Shown here one piece after another: positions 21,291 to 30,090 of a DNA stretch of 64,000 bases. A program made the position numbers and the translations under genes. The DNA is taken from positions 52,010-116,009 of the forward strand of contig NZ_CAPS01000040.1 of NCBI RefSeq assembly GCF_000333955.1, in the 5' to 3' direction. The first letter of the stretch is position 1. Every line of letters starts with the position of its first letter. Source of the DNA: Rhodococcus sp. AW25M09 (GTDB lineage Bacteria > Actinomycetota > Actinomycetes > Mycobacteriales > Mycobacteriaceae). The notes beneath the pieces were generated by a model that ran no database searches, was not told the DNA's origin, and saw nothing but the letters and a program-made list of their open reading frames with translations.

Positions 21291-23603
21291 ATGTTGTGGA
21301 CGCGCTTCCTGGGCCTCGGTGCGCTCATGGTGGTGGCGTATGCGTTTGTTCCGAGTGGCGCACCCCGAAATGCGGTCTATGCGATCGTGGTCCTGGCCAC
21401 ATTGGCCGCATTCGTGCACCGCTATCTCCGTGAACCCGGGCGGGACAAGCAAACGTGGAAGTACATGGCCCTCGGTATCGGCTGCTGGGGTATCGCCGAT
21501 GCGCTGATAGCACTGATGGAAGTCGACGGCGGTCGAGTACCGATGTTCTCGGCCGCGGATGTGTTCTACCTCCTCGGCTACGTGATCATCGCTGTCGGCT
21601 TTGCCCGAGCGGCCGACGAGAATGGACTCGTATTCAGGCGCGAAGAGCTGTTCGAATGTCTCATCGTCGCCAGCGGCGTCGGCCTCGCCACCTGGATGTT
21701 CGTCATCTCCGACGATTCGGTTCGGTCTTTGCCATCGGCGATTGCGACATTGCCGGCCACGGCGTACCTCACGGTCGACGTGTTTCTGCTGACGCTGGTC
21801 TGCAGTCTGTACCTGCTGACTCGCTCGACCACCGTTCCCTTCTTCGCGGCCGCGACAGGCGTGGGCTTTCTCGTGCTGGCGGACTTCCCGACCTACGCAG
21901 CCGTGAGCAATTCCGAGCTCTACCGATCGACGCTTCTGAACATGCTGTGGATGGCGGCCTACGTGTGCTTCGGAGTGATTGCACTACACGTCCCGGGTAG
22001 GGCAATCGCGCGCGTCGAAAGATCGAGCCCGTTCAAAATCGGGCGCATGAGATTTCTCGGGCTGTCGGTGGCGATCGCCGTGACGCCGCTGACGATGGCT
22101 GTGCAGCTGGCCCGCGGGGTTCCCGTCGGGCAATGGGGTTGGGTCATCGTGGCTTCCTCAGCGCTCGTCATCGGCCTCGTCGGGTGCCGGATGGCATACT
22201 TCCTCGGGACGTTGCGTCGGCAGGCCGAGATACTCCAGGACGTCGCTCGGACGGATGCGGTCACCGGACTTGCCAGCCGTCGACGGCTCCGAGAACAGTT
22301 GGACACGATGCTTGCCACGAGAGGCGACTGCGACGTCTTCACGCTGGTGGTGGACATCGATCGCTTCGCACAGATCAACGAGACGTTCGGATACAGCGTC
22401 GGAGACACTGTGCTACGCGAAATCGGCCATCGACTCGTCGCGTCGGTTCGATCCGAGGACGTCGTGGGCCGCCTCGGAGGTGATCAGTTCGTGGTTGCGA
22501 TGCGCAGACACCCCGCCCAGATCGACATCACCGACACTGCCGAGCGGCTTCAGTTCGCAGTCAGGCGAACGATGTTCGTGCACGACATCAACGTGGCCCT
22601 CGACGCGGCGGTGGGAATCGCGTCGACCGAGGATTCTGTGGAGTGCCCCAGTCGAACTGGGGAGCTGGGCGCGAGTCAGGTGGATGGGGAGGCGATGTTG
22701 CAGCGTGCTCACGTGGCGCTGACGGCCACCAAGGCCGGCCACGCCCGCCTAGGTCGATACGAACCCGAAATGGACCGCGACCGCCACGATCAGATGCGGT
22801 TGCTGGGAGAGCTCGATACTGCAATCCGCGAGCGTCAGCTTCGAGTGTTCTTCCAACCGTGCCTGGATCTGGCGTCCGGCAGCGTGGACCGCGTCGAAGC
22901 ACTGCTGCGTTGGCAGCACCCACGTGAGGGTTTGATCGGTCCGTCGATCTTCCTGCCGGACGCCGAGCGCACCGGCATGTTGCCCGCCATCACCGCGCTG
23001 GTGCTGGACGAGGCGCTGGCGCAGTGCAGTGCACTGCGTCGACGCGGGGTGAACCTTTCGGTTTCGGTGAACCTTTCGGTTCGAAACCTGCTCGACGAGA
23101 CGCTGACGGAACAGGTCTCGGCAGCGCTGGCCAAGTACGACGTTCCCGCGCATGCCCTGGAATTCGAGGTCACCGAGACGACCGCGATGACCGATCCGAT
23201 TCGTTCGGTGAAAGCACTGACATCGCTGCGCGGCCTGGGTGTCACTCTTGCGATCGACGACTACGGCACCGGCTACAGCTCGTTGACCTATCTGCAGAGC
23301 CTGCCGGTGCAGACGCTGAAGATCGACCGCACGTTCGTGTCCAAGATGAACACCGACGACACCGACGCATCGATCGTGCGCTCGACCATCGACCTGGCTC
23401 GAAGCCTCGGGGTGCGCGTGCTGGCGGAGGGCGTCGAGGACGCAGGCACTCTCGATGCGCTCCGGCTGTTGGGCTGCGACGGTGCCCAGGGTTATTTCCT
23501 GGGTAGGCCGATGCCCGCGGAGTTCCTGGCCGAGGCCGTGGCGAAATTGGATTCCGAGATGCCGACGAAACTCGAGTGGGAGCTGGCCCGCCAACACGTG
23601 TGA
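21291..23603 (+). CDS. Membrane GGDEF/EAL protein (c-di-GMP turnover)
   Basis: The N-terminal ~310 residues hold about eight to ten transmembrane segments. A GGDEF domain at about 325-480 follows, with a degenerate signature GGDQF (396-400; Gln replaces the fourth-position Glu), then an EAL domain at about 515-755 with VEALLRWQHP, ETTAMTDP, DDYGTGYSS, KIDRTFV and LAEGVED intact. It is 770 aa. Intact EAL motifs suggest phosphodiesterase activity; cyclase activity is uncertain. A same-architecture paralogue lies at 52912-55206. The ATG follows AGGAAGGA. A 175-base gap after osmC holds its promoter. Confidence 0.92.
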   Translation: MLWTRFLGLGALMVVAYAFVPSGAPRNAVYAIVVLATLAAFVHRYLREPGRDKQTWKYMALGIGCWGIADALIALMEVDGGRVPMFSAADVFYLLGYVIIAVGFARAADENGLVFRREELFECLIVASGVGLATWMFVISDDSVRSLPSAIATLPATAYLTVDVFLLTLVCSLYLLTRSTTVPFFAAATGVGFLVLADFPTYAAVSNSELYRSTLLNMLWMAAYVCFGVIALHVPGRAIARVERSSPFKIGRMRFLGLSVAIAVTPLTMAVQLARGVPVGQWGWVIVASSALVIGLVGCRMAYFLGTLRRQAEILQDVARTDAVTGLASRRRLREQLDTMLATRGDCDVFTLVVDIDRFAQINETFGYSVGDTVLREIGHRLVASVRSEDVVGRLGGDQFVVAMRRHPAQIDITDTAERLQFAVRRTMFVHDINVALDAAVGIASTEDSVECPSRTGELGASQVDGEAMLQRAHVALTATKAGHARLGRYEPEMDRDRHDQMRLLGELDTAIRERQLRVFFQPCLDLASGSVDRVEALLRWQHPREGLIGPSIFLPDAERTGMLPAITALVLDEALAQCSALRRRGVNLSVSVNLSVRNLLDETLTEQVSAALAKYDVPAHALEFEVTETTAMTDPIRSVKALTSLRGLGVTLAIDDYGTGYSSLTYLQSLPVQTLKIDRTFVSKMNTDDTDASIVRSTIDLARSLGVRVLAEGVEDAGTLDALRLLGCDGAQGYFLGRPMPAEFLAEAVAKLDSEMPTKLEWELARQHV

Positions 23604-23619
23604 GCGGACGCGACTGCTC

Positions 23620-23931
23620 TCACGATGTTGCAGGCACGTCCAACACGACCTCGAACTCGAGCAACGATGCCCCGGACGACACCGGCTTCGCTGGGCGCTC
23701 TCCGGCGTGAGCTTCCCTCGACGGACCTGCCGACCACGCCTGGAACGACTCCTCGTCTTCCCACTGCGTGACGACGAAGTAGCGCGACTCACCTTTGACC
23801 GGCCGGAGCAGCTGAAATCCGAGGAAGCCAGGGGAGCCGTCGACCGAGCCGGCACGGGCGGCGAAACGCTTTTCCAGCTCGGGACCTGCGCCCTCGGGTA
23901 CGTCGATCGCGTTGATCTTCACAATGGCCAT
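23620..23931 (-). CDS. mhuD: Heme-degrading monooxygenase MhuD
   Basis: Small ABM-fold enzyme that opens heme and frees iron; the mycobacterial enzyme yields mycobilin. The 103-aa protein closely matches Rv3592: KINAID at the start, SPGFLGFQLLRPVKGE, YFVVTQW, and ASLLEFEVVLDV at the end. Key residues N7, W66 and H75 are all in the positions known for MhuD. It is divergent from a hydrolase gene with only 33 bases between starts, the same partner arrangement as Rv3592/Rv3591c. Confidence 0.93.
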   Translation of the reverse strand: MAIVKINAIDVPEGAGPELEKRFAARAGSVDGSPGFLGFQLLRPVKGESRYFVVTQWEDEESFQAWSAGPSREAHAGERPAKPVSSGASLLEFEVVLDVPATS

Positions 23932-23964
23932 GCCGGCGAGATTACTCCGTCGTTATGCTCGGCG

Positions 23965-24705
23965 GTGATGCTCTACGACGAGGGTGGATCCGGCCGTTCG
24001 ATTCTGCTGCTGCACGGGCTGATGGGGAGCGCTGCCACCTGGCGCCGCCAGGTTCCGTGGCTTCGAGAATTCGGCCACGTGCATACCTACGACGCTCCCG
24101 GCCACGGGCGGCCACCGCCGTCGGAGCTCACCACCGAATTCTTCGTGGCCGACCTGCTCGAGCACCTGGAGTCGCTCGGTCCGAGTGTGTTGATCGGTCA
24201 TTCGATGGGTGCCCTGCACGGCTGGTGCGCGGCGGCGCAGCGACCGGACTTGGTGACTGCACTGGTGGTCGAGGACATCGCACCCGATTTTCGGGGCCGC
24301 ACCGCAGAGAACTGGGCGGCGATGATGCGGGCATGGCCGCAACCCTTTCCCGACGCCGATGCGGTGCGTCGATACTTCGGGGATGTTGCAGGGCAGTACT
24401 TTCTGGATTCCTTCGTACGGTGTGAGGACGGTTGGCTACTGCACGGTGAGGTCGACACGTTCGAGGCGATCTCGCAGGAATGGGGGACAAGGCACTTCTG
24501 GGACCAGTGGGACGCCGTCCAGGCTCCGGTGCTCCTGATCGAGGCCGAGCACACCATCACCCCGGCCGGTCAGATGAACCGGATGCACGTACGCAAGCCC
24601 GGATCGATGTACGTACGGATCGACGAGTCGGCGCACCTGATCCACGACGAAGCCCCCGGGCGGTATCGCATGGCGGTCGAGGAGTTCCTGCGCGCACTAG
24701 GATGA
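23965..24705 (+). CDS. Alpha/beta hydrolase (Rv3591c type)
   Basis: Cytoplasmic alpha/beta hydrolase, substrate unknown. LLLHGLMGSAATWRRQ gives the oxyanion HG motif, LIGHSMGALHG the nucleophile Ser (G-H-S-M-G), the acid lies near LLIEAEHTITP, and the catalytic His in DESAHLIHDEAPG. It is 246 aa. GTG 23965 is preceded by TATGCT at 23954-23959, consistent with a leaderless message; ATG 23968 is the next codon. Its stop overlaps the next hydrolase gene (ATGA). Confidence 0.85.
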   Translation: MMLYDEGGSGRSILLLHGLMGSAATWRRQVPWLREFGHVHTYDAPGHGRPPPSELTTEFFVADLLEHLESLGPSVLIGHSMGALHGWCAAAQRPDLVTALVVEDIAPDFRGRTAENWAAMMRAWPQPFPDADAVRRYFGDVAGQYFLDSFVRCEDGWLLHGEVDTFEAISQEWGTRHFWDQWDAVQAPVLLIEAEHTITPAGQMNRMHVRKPGSMYVRIDESAHLIHDEAPGRYRMAVEEFLRALG

Positions 24706-25520
24706 TCCAGATGCCGATCGCGAAGCTCAACGGAATCGACCTCAACTACGACGTCACCGGCAACGGCCCACTCGTGGTGATGGTGATGGGTACCGGAAGC
24801 CCGGGACGGGTCTGGAAAACCCATCAGGTTCCGGCCCTGGTGAAGCAGGGCTACCGAGTCGTCACCTTCGACAATCGCGGTATCGCACCGTCTTCCGAGT
24901 GTGCGGGCGGGATGACACTCGACGACCTGGTTGCCGACACCGCGGCCCTCATCGAGCACCTCGGCGGCGGCCCGGCACGCGTCGTCGGCACGTCGATGGG
25001 TGCTCGGGTCACCCAGGAATTGGCCCTGGCCAGGCCGGATCTGGTGTCGCATGCAGTGATGATGGCCACCTTCGGCACGTCCACCACCTTTCGCGCGCAG
25101 ATGTCGAAGGGCGAGAAGGACCTTCACGACGCGGGAGTCGAACTACCGGCCTCGTACCGCGCGGTAATGACTGCGATGCAGAACTTTTCACCGAAGACTC
25201 TGGCCGACGACGCCGCGATCGGTGATTGGCTCGCGGTACTCGAATACTCGGGCGGCAGGAAGACGGCGGGTGCCCGAGCGCAGATCGGACTCGAAATGCG
25301 CGCTGGTACAGATCGATTGGCGGCGTACCGAAGAATCTCGGCCAAGTCCCTGGTCATCGGATTCGCCGACGACCGCATGATCCCGGTGCAGCAGTGCCGA
25401 GACGTGGCCGCCGCAATACCCGGTGCGCGCTTCGTCGAGATCGCCGATACCGGCCACTTCGGCTACCTGGAGCGTCCGGATGCAGTCAATGCGGCCATCG
25501 TCGAGTTTCTGGCTCAGTAG
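24702..25520 (+). CDS. Alpha/beta hydrolase
   Basis: Second alpha/beta hydrolase, not closely similar to its neighbour. It has VMVMGTGSPGRVWKTHQVP in place of the HG oxyanion motif, TFDNRGIAPS, the nucleophile in VGTSMGARVTQEL (G-T-S-M-G), the acid near IGFADDRMIPVQ, and the His in DTGHFGYLERP. It is 272 aa; ATG 24711 is a later in-frame start. Substrate unknown; the motif set is that of esterase/lactonase-like members. Translationally coupled to the upstream gene. Confidence 0.83.
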   Translation: MIQMPIAKLNGIDLNYDVTGNGPLVVMVMGTGSPGRVWKTHQVPALVKQGYRVVTFDNRGIAPSSECAGGMTLDDLVADTAALIEHLGGGPARVVGTSMGARVTQELALARPDLVSHAVMMATFGTSTTFRAQMSKGEKDLHDAGVELPASYRAVMTAMQNFSPKTLADDAAIGDWLAVLEYSGGRKTAGARAQIGLEMRAGTDRLAAYRRISAKSLVIGFADDRMIPVQQCRDVAAAIPGARFVEIADTGHFGYLERPDAVNAAIVEFLAQ

Positions 25521-26869
25521 CCGGTCCTTCTTTCACGAAGGAATGCGACGCAGCATCCCGCCGTCAGTGCCATTGCCGTGGCCATCGCGCAATACGCCAG
25601 GCGAAAATTCGTCAGCCCGGCGGTGGCGGTGAGTACCGCCAACCCGATTGCACCACCGAACTGCTTGCACGTGTTCATCAGTCCCGAGGCGGCTCCTGCG
25701 TCACGGCGCGCGACCCCGCTGGTCACTGCGGTGGCGAGAGGAGTGTTGAGCAAACCGCCACCGGTTCCGATCAGAATCGACGGCAGTGCCACTGCCACCA
25801 GGTAGCTCGAAGAATCCGAGGCCACGGCCAGGGCGAGCAGTCCCACTGCGGCCACTGCTGCTCCCGCAGCAGCCACCAGGTGCGGTGGATATCGGCGCAT
25901 CAGGCGCGGCGTGACGGCAACGCCGATCACGACAAGAGCGGTGGTGAGCGGTAGGAACCCCACCGCGGCCTGTAGCGGCGATCGCTGGAGGAGCTGTTGC
26001 ATCTGGTACGTCAGGAACAACCAGATCGGTATCTGGAACACCGCACCGGTGAGCAAGGTCAGCAGATTTCCGGCAACGACGGTGCGATCGGCGAACAGCC
26101 GCAACGGGATGAGCGGTGCTGTCGATCGATGTTGCCGGATCAGGAACCCGATCAGTCCGGCACTTGCGACAAGGGTCATCGACAGTGACAACGGTCGCGA
26201 GCCTGCTGCTCCGAAAGCAGTGACGGCCACGGTGGAAGCCCCGAGAAGCGCGGCCCCCGAGACTGCGCCGATCGGATCGAGTGACGTGCGAGGCGACTGC
26301 GCCTCGCGTCGGTGCGTGGGTAGGTAGCGAAGGGCGGCCGTCAGCACGACGAGCCCGATGGGCAGGTTGATCAACAGCACCGACCGCCACGTGAGGTATT
26401 CGGTCAGCGCACCGCCGACGATGTTGCCGACTCCGCCGCCCGCGACGCTGATCGCAGTCCATACCGCGACTGCACGCGTGCGGATCGGTCCCTCGGGGTA
26501 GGTGACGGTGAGCAATGTGAACGTTGCCGGTGAGACGATCGCTGCCGCCAATCCCTGGCCCACTCGGGCGGCCACCAGCATCGATCCGGTGGGTGCCACT
26601 CCGCCGGCCACGCTGGCCGCGATGAACAGCGAGGTGCCGAACAGAAATACTCGGCGGATTCCCCAGCTGTCCGCTGCGCGTGCCCCAGTGAGAAGGGCAG
26701 CAGCGAACGCGACGGTGTATCCGCTGGCCACCCACTGCACGTCTCGATCGGCGATGTCCAGCGCCGAAGCGATGTGCGGCAGTGCGACGTTGACGACCGA
26801 GATATCGAGCACCACCAGGAGTTGGGCCATACATGCCACCGCGAGAACGCCCAGCGACCGTCCGTTCAT
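25514..26869 (-). CDS. MFS drug-efflux transporter (DHA2-like)
   Basis: Proton-driven exporter of 451 aa with about 12-14 transmembrane helices. LLVVLDISVVNVALPHI in helix 1 and WVASGYTVAFAAALL in helix 2 are typical of multidrug MFS pumps, as is GRVG-like AARVGQGLAAAIVSPATF in helix 4. ATG 26869 was chosen for GGAGGTGG 6 bases ahead. It is divergent from a TetR gene across an 82-base gap with paired operators, so expression is probably relieved by an inducer that is also a substrate. Its 3' end overlaps the upstream hydrolase tail by 7 bases. Confidence 0.9.
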   Translation of the reverse strand: MNGRSLGVLAVACMAQLLVVLDISVVNVALPHIASALDIADRDVQWVASGYTVAFAAALLTGARAADSWGIRRVFLFGTSLFIAASVAGGVAPTGSMLVAARVGQGLAAAIVSPATFTLLTVTYPEGPIRTRAVAVWTAISVAGGGVGNIVGGALTEYLTWRSVLLINLPIGLVVLTAALRYLPTHRREAQSPRTSLDPIGAVSGAALLGASTVAVTAFGAAGSRPLSLSMTLVASAGLIGFLIRQHRSTAPLIPLRLFADRTVVAGNLLTLLTGAVFQIPIWLFLTYQMQQLLQRSPLQAAVGFLPLTTALVVIGVAVTPRLMRRYPPHLVAAAGAAVAAVGLLALAVASDSSSYLVAVALPSILIGTGGGLLNTPLATAVTSGVARRDAGAASGLMNTCKQFGGAIGLAVLTATAGLTNFRLAYCAMATAMALTAGCCVAFLRERRTGY

Positions 26870-26885
26870 CGAGTGCCACCTCCAG

Positions 26886-26932
26886 TTTTGGTACAGCTGT
26901 ATAACCGATGCTTGATACAGTTGTACCAAAAT
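26886..26932. promoter_or_regulatory. Paired TetR operators between MFS pump and repressor
   Basis: Two copies of a GTACAGCTGTAT-like palindrome (26891-26902, and ATACAGTTGTAC at 26915-26926) face each other, so that the whole segment from TTTTGGTACA to TGTACCAAAA is also an inverted repeat. The centres are 24 bp apart. This fits two TetR dimers controlling both divergent genes. Confidence 0.8.
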
Positions 26933-26951
26933 TCGGGGAGGTGCGTGAACG

Positions 26952-27554
26952 ATGACCGTCGAAGATCGACGAGAGCAGATTCTGGCGGCCGCAGAGCGAG
27001 TCACCACAGTCGATGGGCTCGAGGCTTTGACGATGCGGAGTGCCGCCACCGCAGCCGGCGTGTCGCTGCGGTTGGTCCAGTACTACTTCCATTCCAAGGC
27101 AGGTCTGCTGGACGCCGTTCTCACCCGACTTTCGGAGCGCGGTTATGCGAAGTCGGCAGCCCGGATCGAGGCGATCGACGGTGCCTCGGCAGCTGTTCGG
27201 CTGAGGATGTTCGCTCGTTCGGTGCTGCCGACCGATGAGGAGGGCAGGCGTTTCCATCGGCTCGGGGTGTCGTTTGCCTCTCTGGCCCTCCGGGAGCCGG
27301 CCGTGGCGCAGTCGGCATACAGCGCCAATCTTGCTGGGCTGGAGGCGGTTCTGACTCGCATGATCGATGACGCCGCCGCCGAAAGCGGTACCGATCGGAT
27401 CGACGCCACTGCGGAAGCTCGAATTTTGATGTCCGCGTTGCACGGTCTGGGGACGATGGTGATGGTGGGGCGCATCGGCGAGATCGAGGCGACGGAACTG
27501 GTGGAGCAATTACTGGACGGCAGAACGTGGGCCGATGCCCCGGACCGGTCCTAG
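26952..27554 (+). CDS. TetR family regulator of the adjacent pump
   Basis: DNA-binding helix-turn-helix at about residues 25-50 (TMRSAATAAGVSLRLVQYYFHSK), then a helical ligand domain. It is 200 aa. The ATG follows GGGAGG. It is divergent from the MFS exporter with shared operators, so it is most likely a local repressor of the pump and of itself. Its last four bases overlap the end of mutY on the other strand. Confidence 0.9.
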   Translation: MTVEDRREQILAAAERVTTVDGLEALTMRSAATAAGVSLRLVQYYFHSKAGLLDAVLTRLSERGYAKSAARIEAIDGASAAVRLRMFARSVLPTDEEGRRFHRLGVSFASLALREPAVAQSAYSANLAGLEAVLTRMIDDAAAESGTDRIDATAEARILMSALHGLGTMVMVGRIGEIEATELVEQLLDGRTWADAPDRS

Positions 27555-28477
27555 CCGTCCGAACCCTCACCCGCGAGGGCGAACAATCCCGATTCGGTCT
27601 GTTCGATCAATCCGTCGGTCAGCAGAGAATCGAGAGCACGGTCGCGCTGCGTGGGGTCGGTGGGCCAGACGATGTCGAGCTGCGCCCGCTCGACGGGACC
27701 GGTGCTCTCGCGCAGGACCGACATGAGCTTCCCGCGAACCTGACGGTCGGTGCCCGCGAACTTCTGAACCTTCTTCGCGGGACCGGTGTACGCGGGCCTA
27801 CCGGCCTCGATCCACGCGCACTCCGGCAGCGGGCACAGCAGGCACGCCGGATTCTTGGCGGTGCAGATCAGTGCGCCCAGTTCCATCAACGCTGCCGAGT
27901 AACGGGCCGCACGGGGGACGCTGGTCGGCAGCAGCTGCTCCACATCGGCCAGATCCCTTGTGGTGGAGGGATTTCCAGGCTCTGCGTTGCCGTGCAACCC
28001 GCGTGCGACGACGCGTCGAACATTGGTGTCCACCACAGGAACCCGCTGACCGTAGGCGAAACACGCAACGGCCCGCGCGGTGTAGGCCCCGATGCCGGGT
28101 AATCCCAACAGTGTCTCGACATCCCCGGGCACCTCGTCGCCGTGATCATCGGCGAGTACTCGAGAGCACTCGTGCAGCCGCAGTGCCCGACGCGGATAGC
28201 CCAACTTGCCCCACGCACGCAGCACTTCGGCCTGCGAGGATGCGGCCATCGCCGAGGGCACCGGCCACCGCTGGACCCACTGCTCCCAGATGGGCGCAAC
28301 CCGTACCACCGGCGTCTGCTGCAACATGATCTCGCTCATGAGGATCTGCCAGGCGCTCACGCCGGGCCTGCGCCACGGCAGATCGCGCCCGTCGGTGTCG
28401 AACCACCCGAGCAGAGCCTCGGCATCGATCGGCAACTTCTCGTGCCCTTCTTCTCGGTATGCAATCGCCCCCCACAC
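27551..28477 (-). CDS. mutY: A/G-specific adenine glycosylase
   Basis: Removes adenine mispaired with 8-oxoguanine. The glycosylase core has DLPWRRPGVSAWQILMSEIMLQQTPV with the catalytic Glu (SEIMLQQT), LPGIGAYTARAVACFAYG for the helix-hairpin-helix, and VVDTNVRRV with the catalytic Asp. The [4Fe-4S] motif C-x6-C-x2-C-x5-C is intact (CTAKNPACLLCPLPEC). It is 308 aa from GTG 28477, comparable with the M. tuberculosis enzyme. The frame is open to 28594, and TTG 28435 with GAAGAAGGG upstream is a credible alternative, so the first ~15 residues are uncertain. Confidence 0.93.
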   Translation of the reverse strand: MWGAIAYREEGHEKLPIDAEALLGWFDTDGRDLPWRRPGVSAWQILMSEIMLQQTPVVRVAPIWEQWVQRWPVPSAMAASSQAEVLRAWGKLGYPRRALRLHECSRVLADDHGDEVPGDVETLLGLPGIGAYTARAVACFAYGQRVPVVDTNVRRVVARGLHGNAEPGNPSTTRDLADVEQLLPTSVPRAARYSAALMELGALICTAKNPACLLCPLPECAWIEAGRPAYTGPAKKVQKFAGTDRQVRGKLMSVLRESTGPVERAQLDIVWPTDPTQRDRALDSLLTDGLIEQTESGLFALAGEGSDG

Positions 28478-28557
28478 TAGTGAACCCGACTCGCCGGTAG
28501 CTCGATTCACGTGCACCCGACTCGCCGCGCGCCCGTTGCGCGTGCACAATGATTCCC

Positions 28558-29184
28558 ATGCCTGCCTCGAATCCGATCGCTGCCTGGAAGTCACTCAAGG
28601 AAGGCAACCAGCGGTTCGTCTCCGGAGAGGTGCTGCACCCCTCCCAGGGCATCGAGGACCGCGCTCGCCTCGAGGCTGCTCAGCATCCCGGTGCCATCCT
28701 GTTCGGCTGCGCCGACTCCCGCGTTGCCGCTGAGATCATCTTCGATCAGGGCCTGGGCGATATGTTCGTCGTGCGCACCGCCGGCCATGTGGTGGACTCC
28801 GCAGTTCTGGGCTCCATCGAGTACGGCGTTGCGGTGCTCAAAGCGCCGCTGATCGTGGTGCTCGGCCACGATCACTGCGGCGCGGTTCAGGCAACCGTCG
28901 ATGCCCTGGAGAGTGGTGACGTCCCCGGCGGCTATATCCGCGACGTCGTCGAACGCGTCACCCCCTCGGTTCTCTCGGCCCGCCGCGACGGTCACGAAGC
29001 CGTCGACGAGTTCGAGGCCCGGCACGTCCAGGAGACCGGAAATCTGTTGATGCAGCGCTCCCGCATCGTCGCCGAGAAGGTCGAGGCCGGGGAACTGGCG
29101 ATCGTCGGCCTCACCTACCAGCTGTCCAAGGGCCACGCGCAGCTCCGTGAGGTCATCGGCGACGTCGGCGAACAGCCTGCCTGA
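28558..29184 (+). CDS. Beta-class carbonic anhydrase
   Basis: Zinc enzyme interconverting CO2 and bicarbonate. Ligands C51, H104 and C107 and the D53-R55 dyad are visible (FGCADSR, LGHDHCGA). It is 208 aa and close to Rv3588c in sequence and place. ATG 28558 gives the conserved MPASNPIAAWKSLKEGN start and lies 8 bases after a CACAAT hexamer, fitting a leaderless transcript; ATG 28549 is in frame but falls inside that hexamer. It is divergent from mutY. A short stem (CGCGAG-TTCG-CTCGCG, 29205-29220) follows the gene. Confidence 0.93.
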   Translation: MPASNPIAAWKSLKEGNQRFVSGEVLHPSQGIEDRARLEAAQHPGAILFGCADSRVAAEIIFDQGLGDMFVVRTAGHVVDSAVLGSIEYGVAVLKAPLIVVLGHDHCGAVQATVDALESGDVPGGYIRDVVERVTPSVLSARRDGHEAVDEFEARHVQETGNLLMQRSRIVAEKVEAGELAIVGLTYQLSKGHAQLREVIGDVGEQPA

Positions 29185-29276
29185 AACGGCACGGAACCAC
29201 TTGCTCGCGAGTTCGCTCGCGCGACACGCCGCGTGGGCTCAGGGATAGGTTGCCTCCGGCCGCATACGGTTGATTC

Positions 29277-30023
29277 GTGTTGGAACCGACAGGGCCATTG
29301 CCTCCCGAAATCTACTGGCGACGCCGCGCGCTCGCCATCGGTGCGGCCGTTGTCGTCCTGGGCTTGATCGTGTGGTTCATCGCCTCGCTCAGCGGCGGTT
29401 CCGACGACACCGAGGCCGCTCCCGCCGGTGTCGTTGCGGCACCGGCAACATCCTCGGCTCTGCCGTCACCCAGCTCATCTGCCACCCCTGGTGATTCAGG
29501 CGGCTCCGGTGGCTCGGGCGGTGGTTCTGGAGGTTCAGGTGGTTCCGGCGGCTCGGGCGGCGGTACCGACTCCGCAGCGGGTAGTGGTGGTGCAGCGACC
29601 GACAGCGGTACCCCGGCTCCGGTGATCTCCAACCAGTGCCCGGATCAGTCGCTCGCGATCAAGGTGACGCCCGAGAAGGCCACCTACCGGCTGGGTGAAG
29701 AGCCTGTGTTCACCGTGGTCATCACCAACATCGGCTCGAAAGAATGCCAGCGCGACGTCGGTGCCGGGCTGCAGCAGGCGCTCGTATACACCCTCGACAA
29801 CCAGCGCATCTGGTCCAACATCGACTGCTTCCCCAACGCCGCGTCCGATCTACGGACCTTCAAGCCGGGCGAGCAAGCAGGCTTCACGGTCAAGTGGTCC
29901 GGCACCAACTCGGTTCCCGGCTGCGGTGAGGAACGCATCCCGGTGGGCGTCGGTGCGTACCAGGCGATCGCGCAGCTCGGTGAGCTCAAGAGCGTGCCGG
30001 AGCCGTTCAACATCACCGGCTGA
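29277..30023 (+). CDS. Membrane-anchored exported protein (Rv3587c type)
   Basis: Conserved actinobacterial protein of unknown function, in the same place as Rv3587c. A short cytoplasmic N-terminus ends in WRRR, one transmembrane helix spans about 21-42, then a long Gly/Ser linker (GGSGG repeats, about 75-105) carries a C-terminal beta-rich domain (about 125-248). That domain has four Cys that could form disulfides (NQCPDQ, KECQRD, IDCFPN, PGCGEE). It is 248 aa. GTG 29277 lies 8 bases after TACGGT, another likely leaderless start. Confidence 0.82.
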   Translation: MLEPTGPLPPEIYWRRRALAIGAAVVVLGLIVWFIASLSGGSDDTEAAPAGVVAAPATSSALPSPSSSATPGDSGGSGGSGGGSGGSGGSGGSGGGTDSAAGSGGAATDSGTPAPVISNQCPDQSLAIKVTPEKATYRLGEEPVFTVVITNIGSKECQRDVGAGLQQALVYTLDNQRIWSNIDCFPNAASDLRTFKPGEQAGFTVKWSGTNSVPGCGEERIPVGVGAYQAIAQLGELKSVPEPFNITG

Positions 30024-30090
30024 TGTCCGTCACCGGGAGATTTTCGGCTCTGTCACCGAATCCGGGCACGTCCTTGTACCTTCGGTAACC

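Noticed and set aside
25701..27509. A 602-codon minus frame covering the MFS gene, operator region and TetR
   Set aside because: It crosses a clear divergent promoter with two operators and is a shifted reading of the MFS gene.
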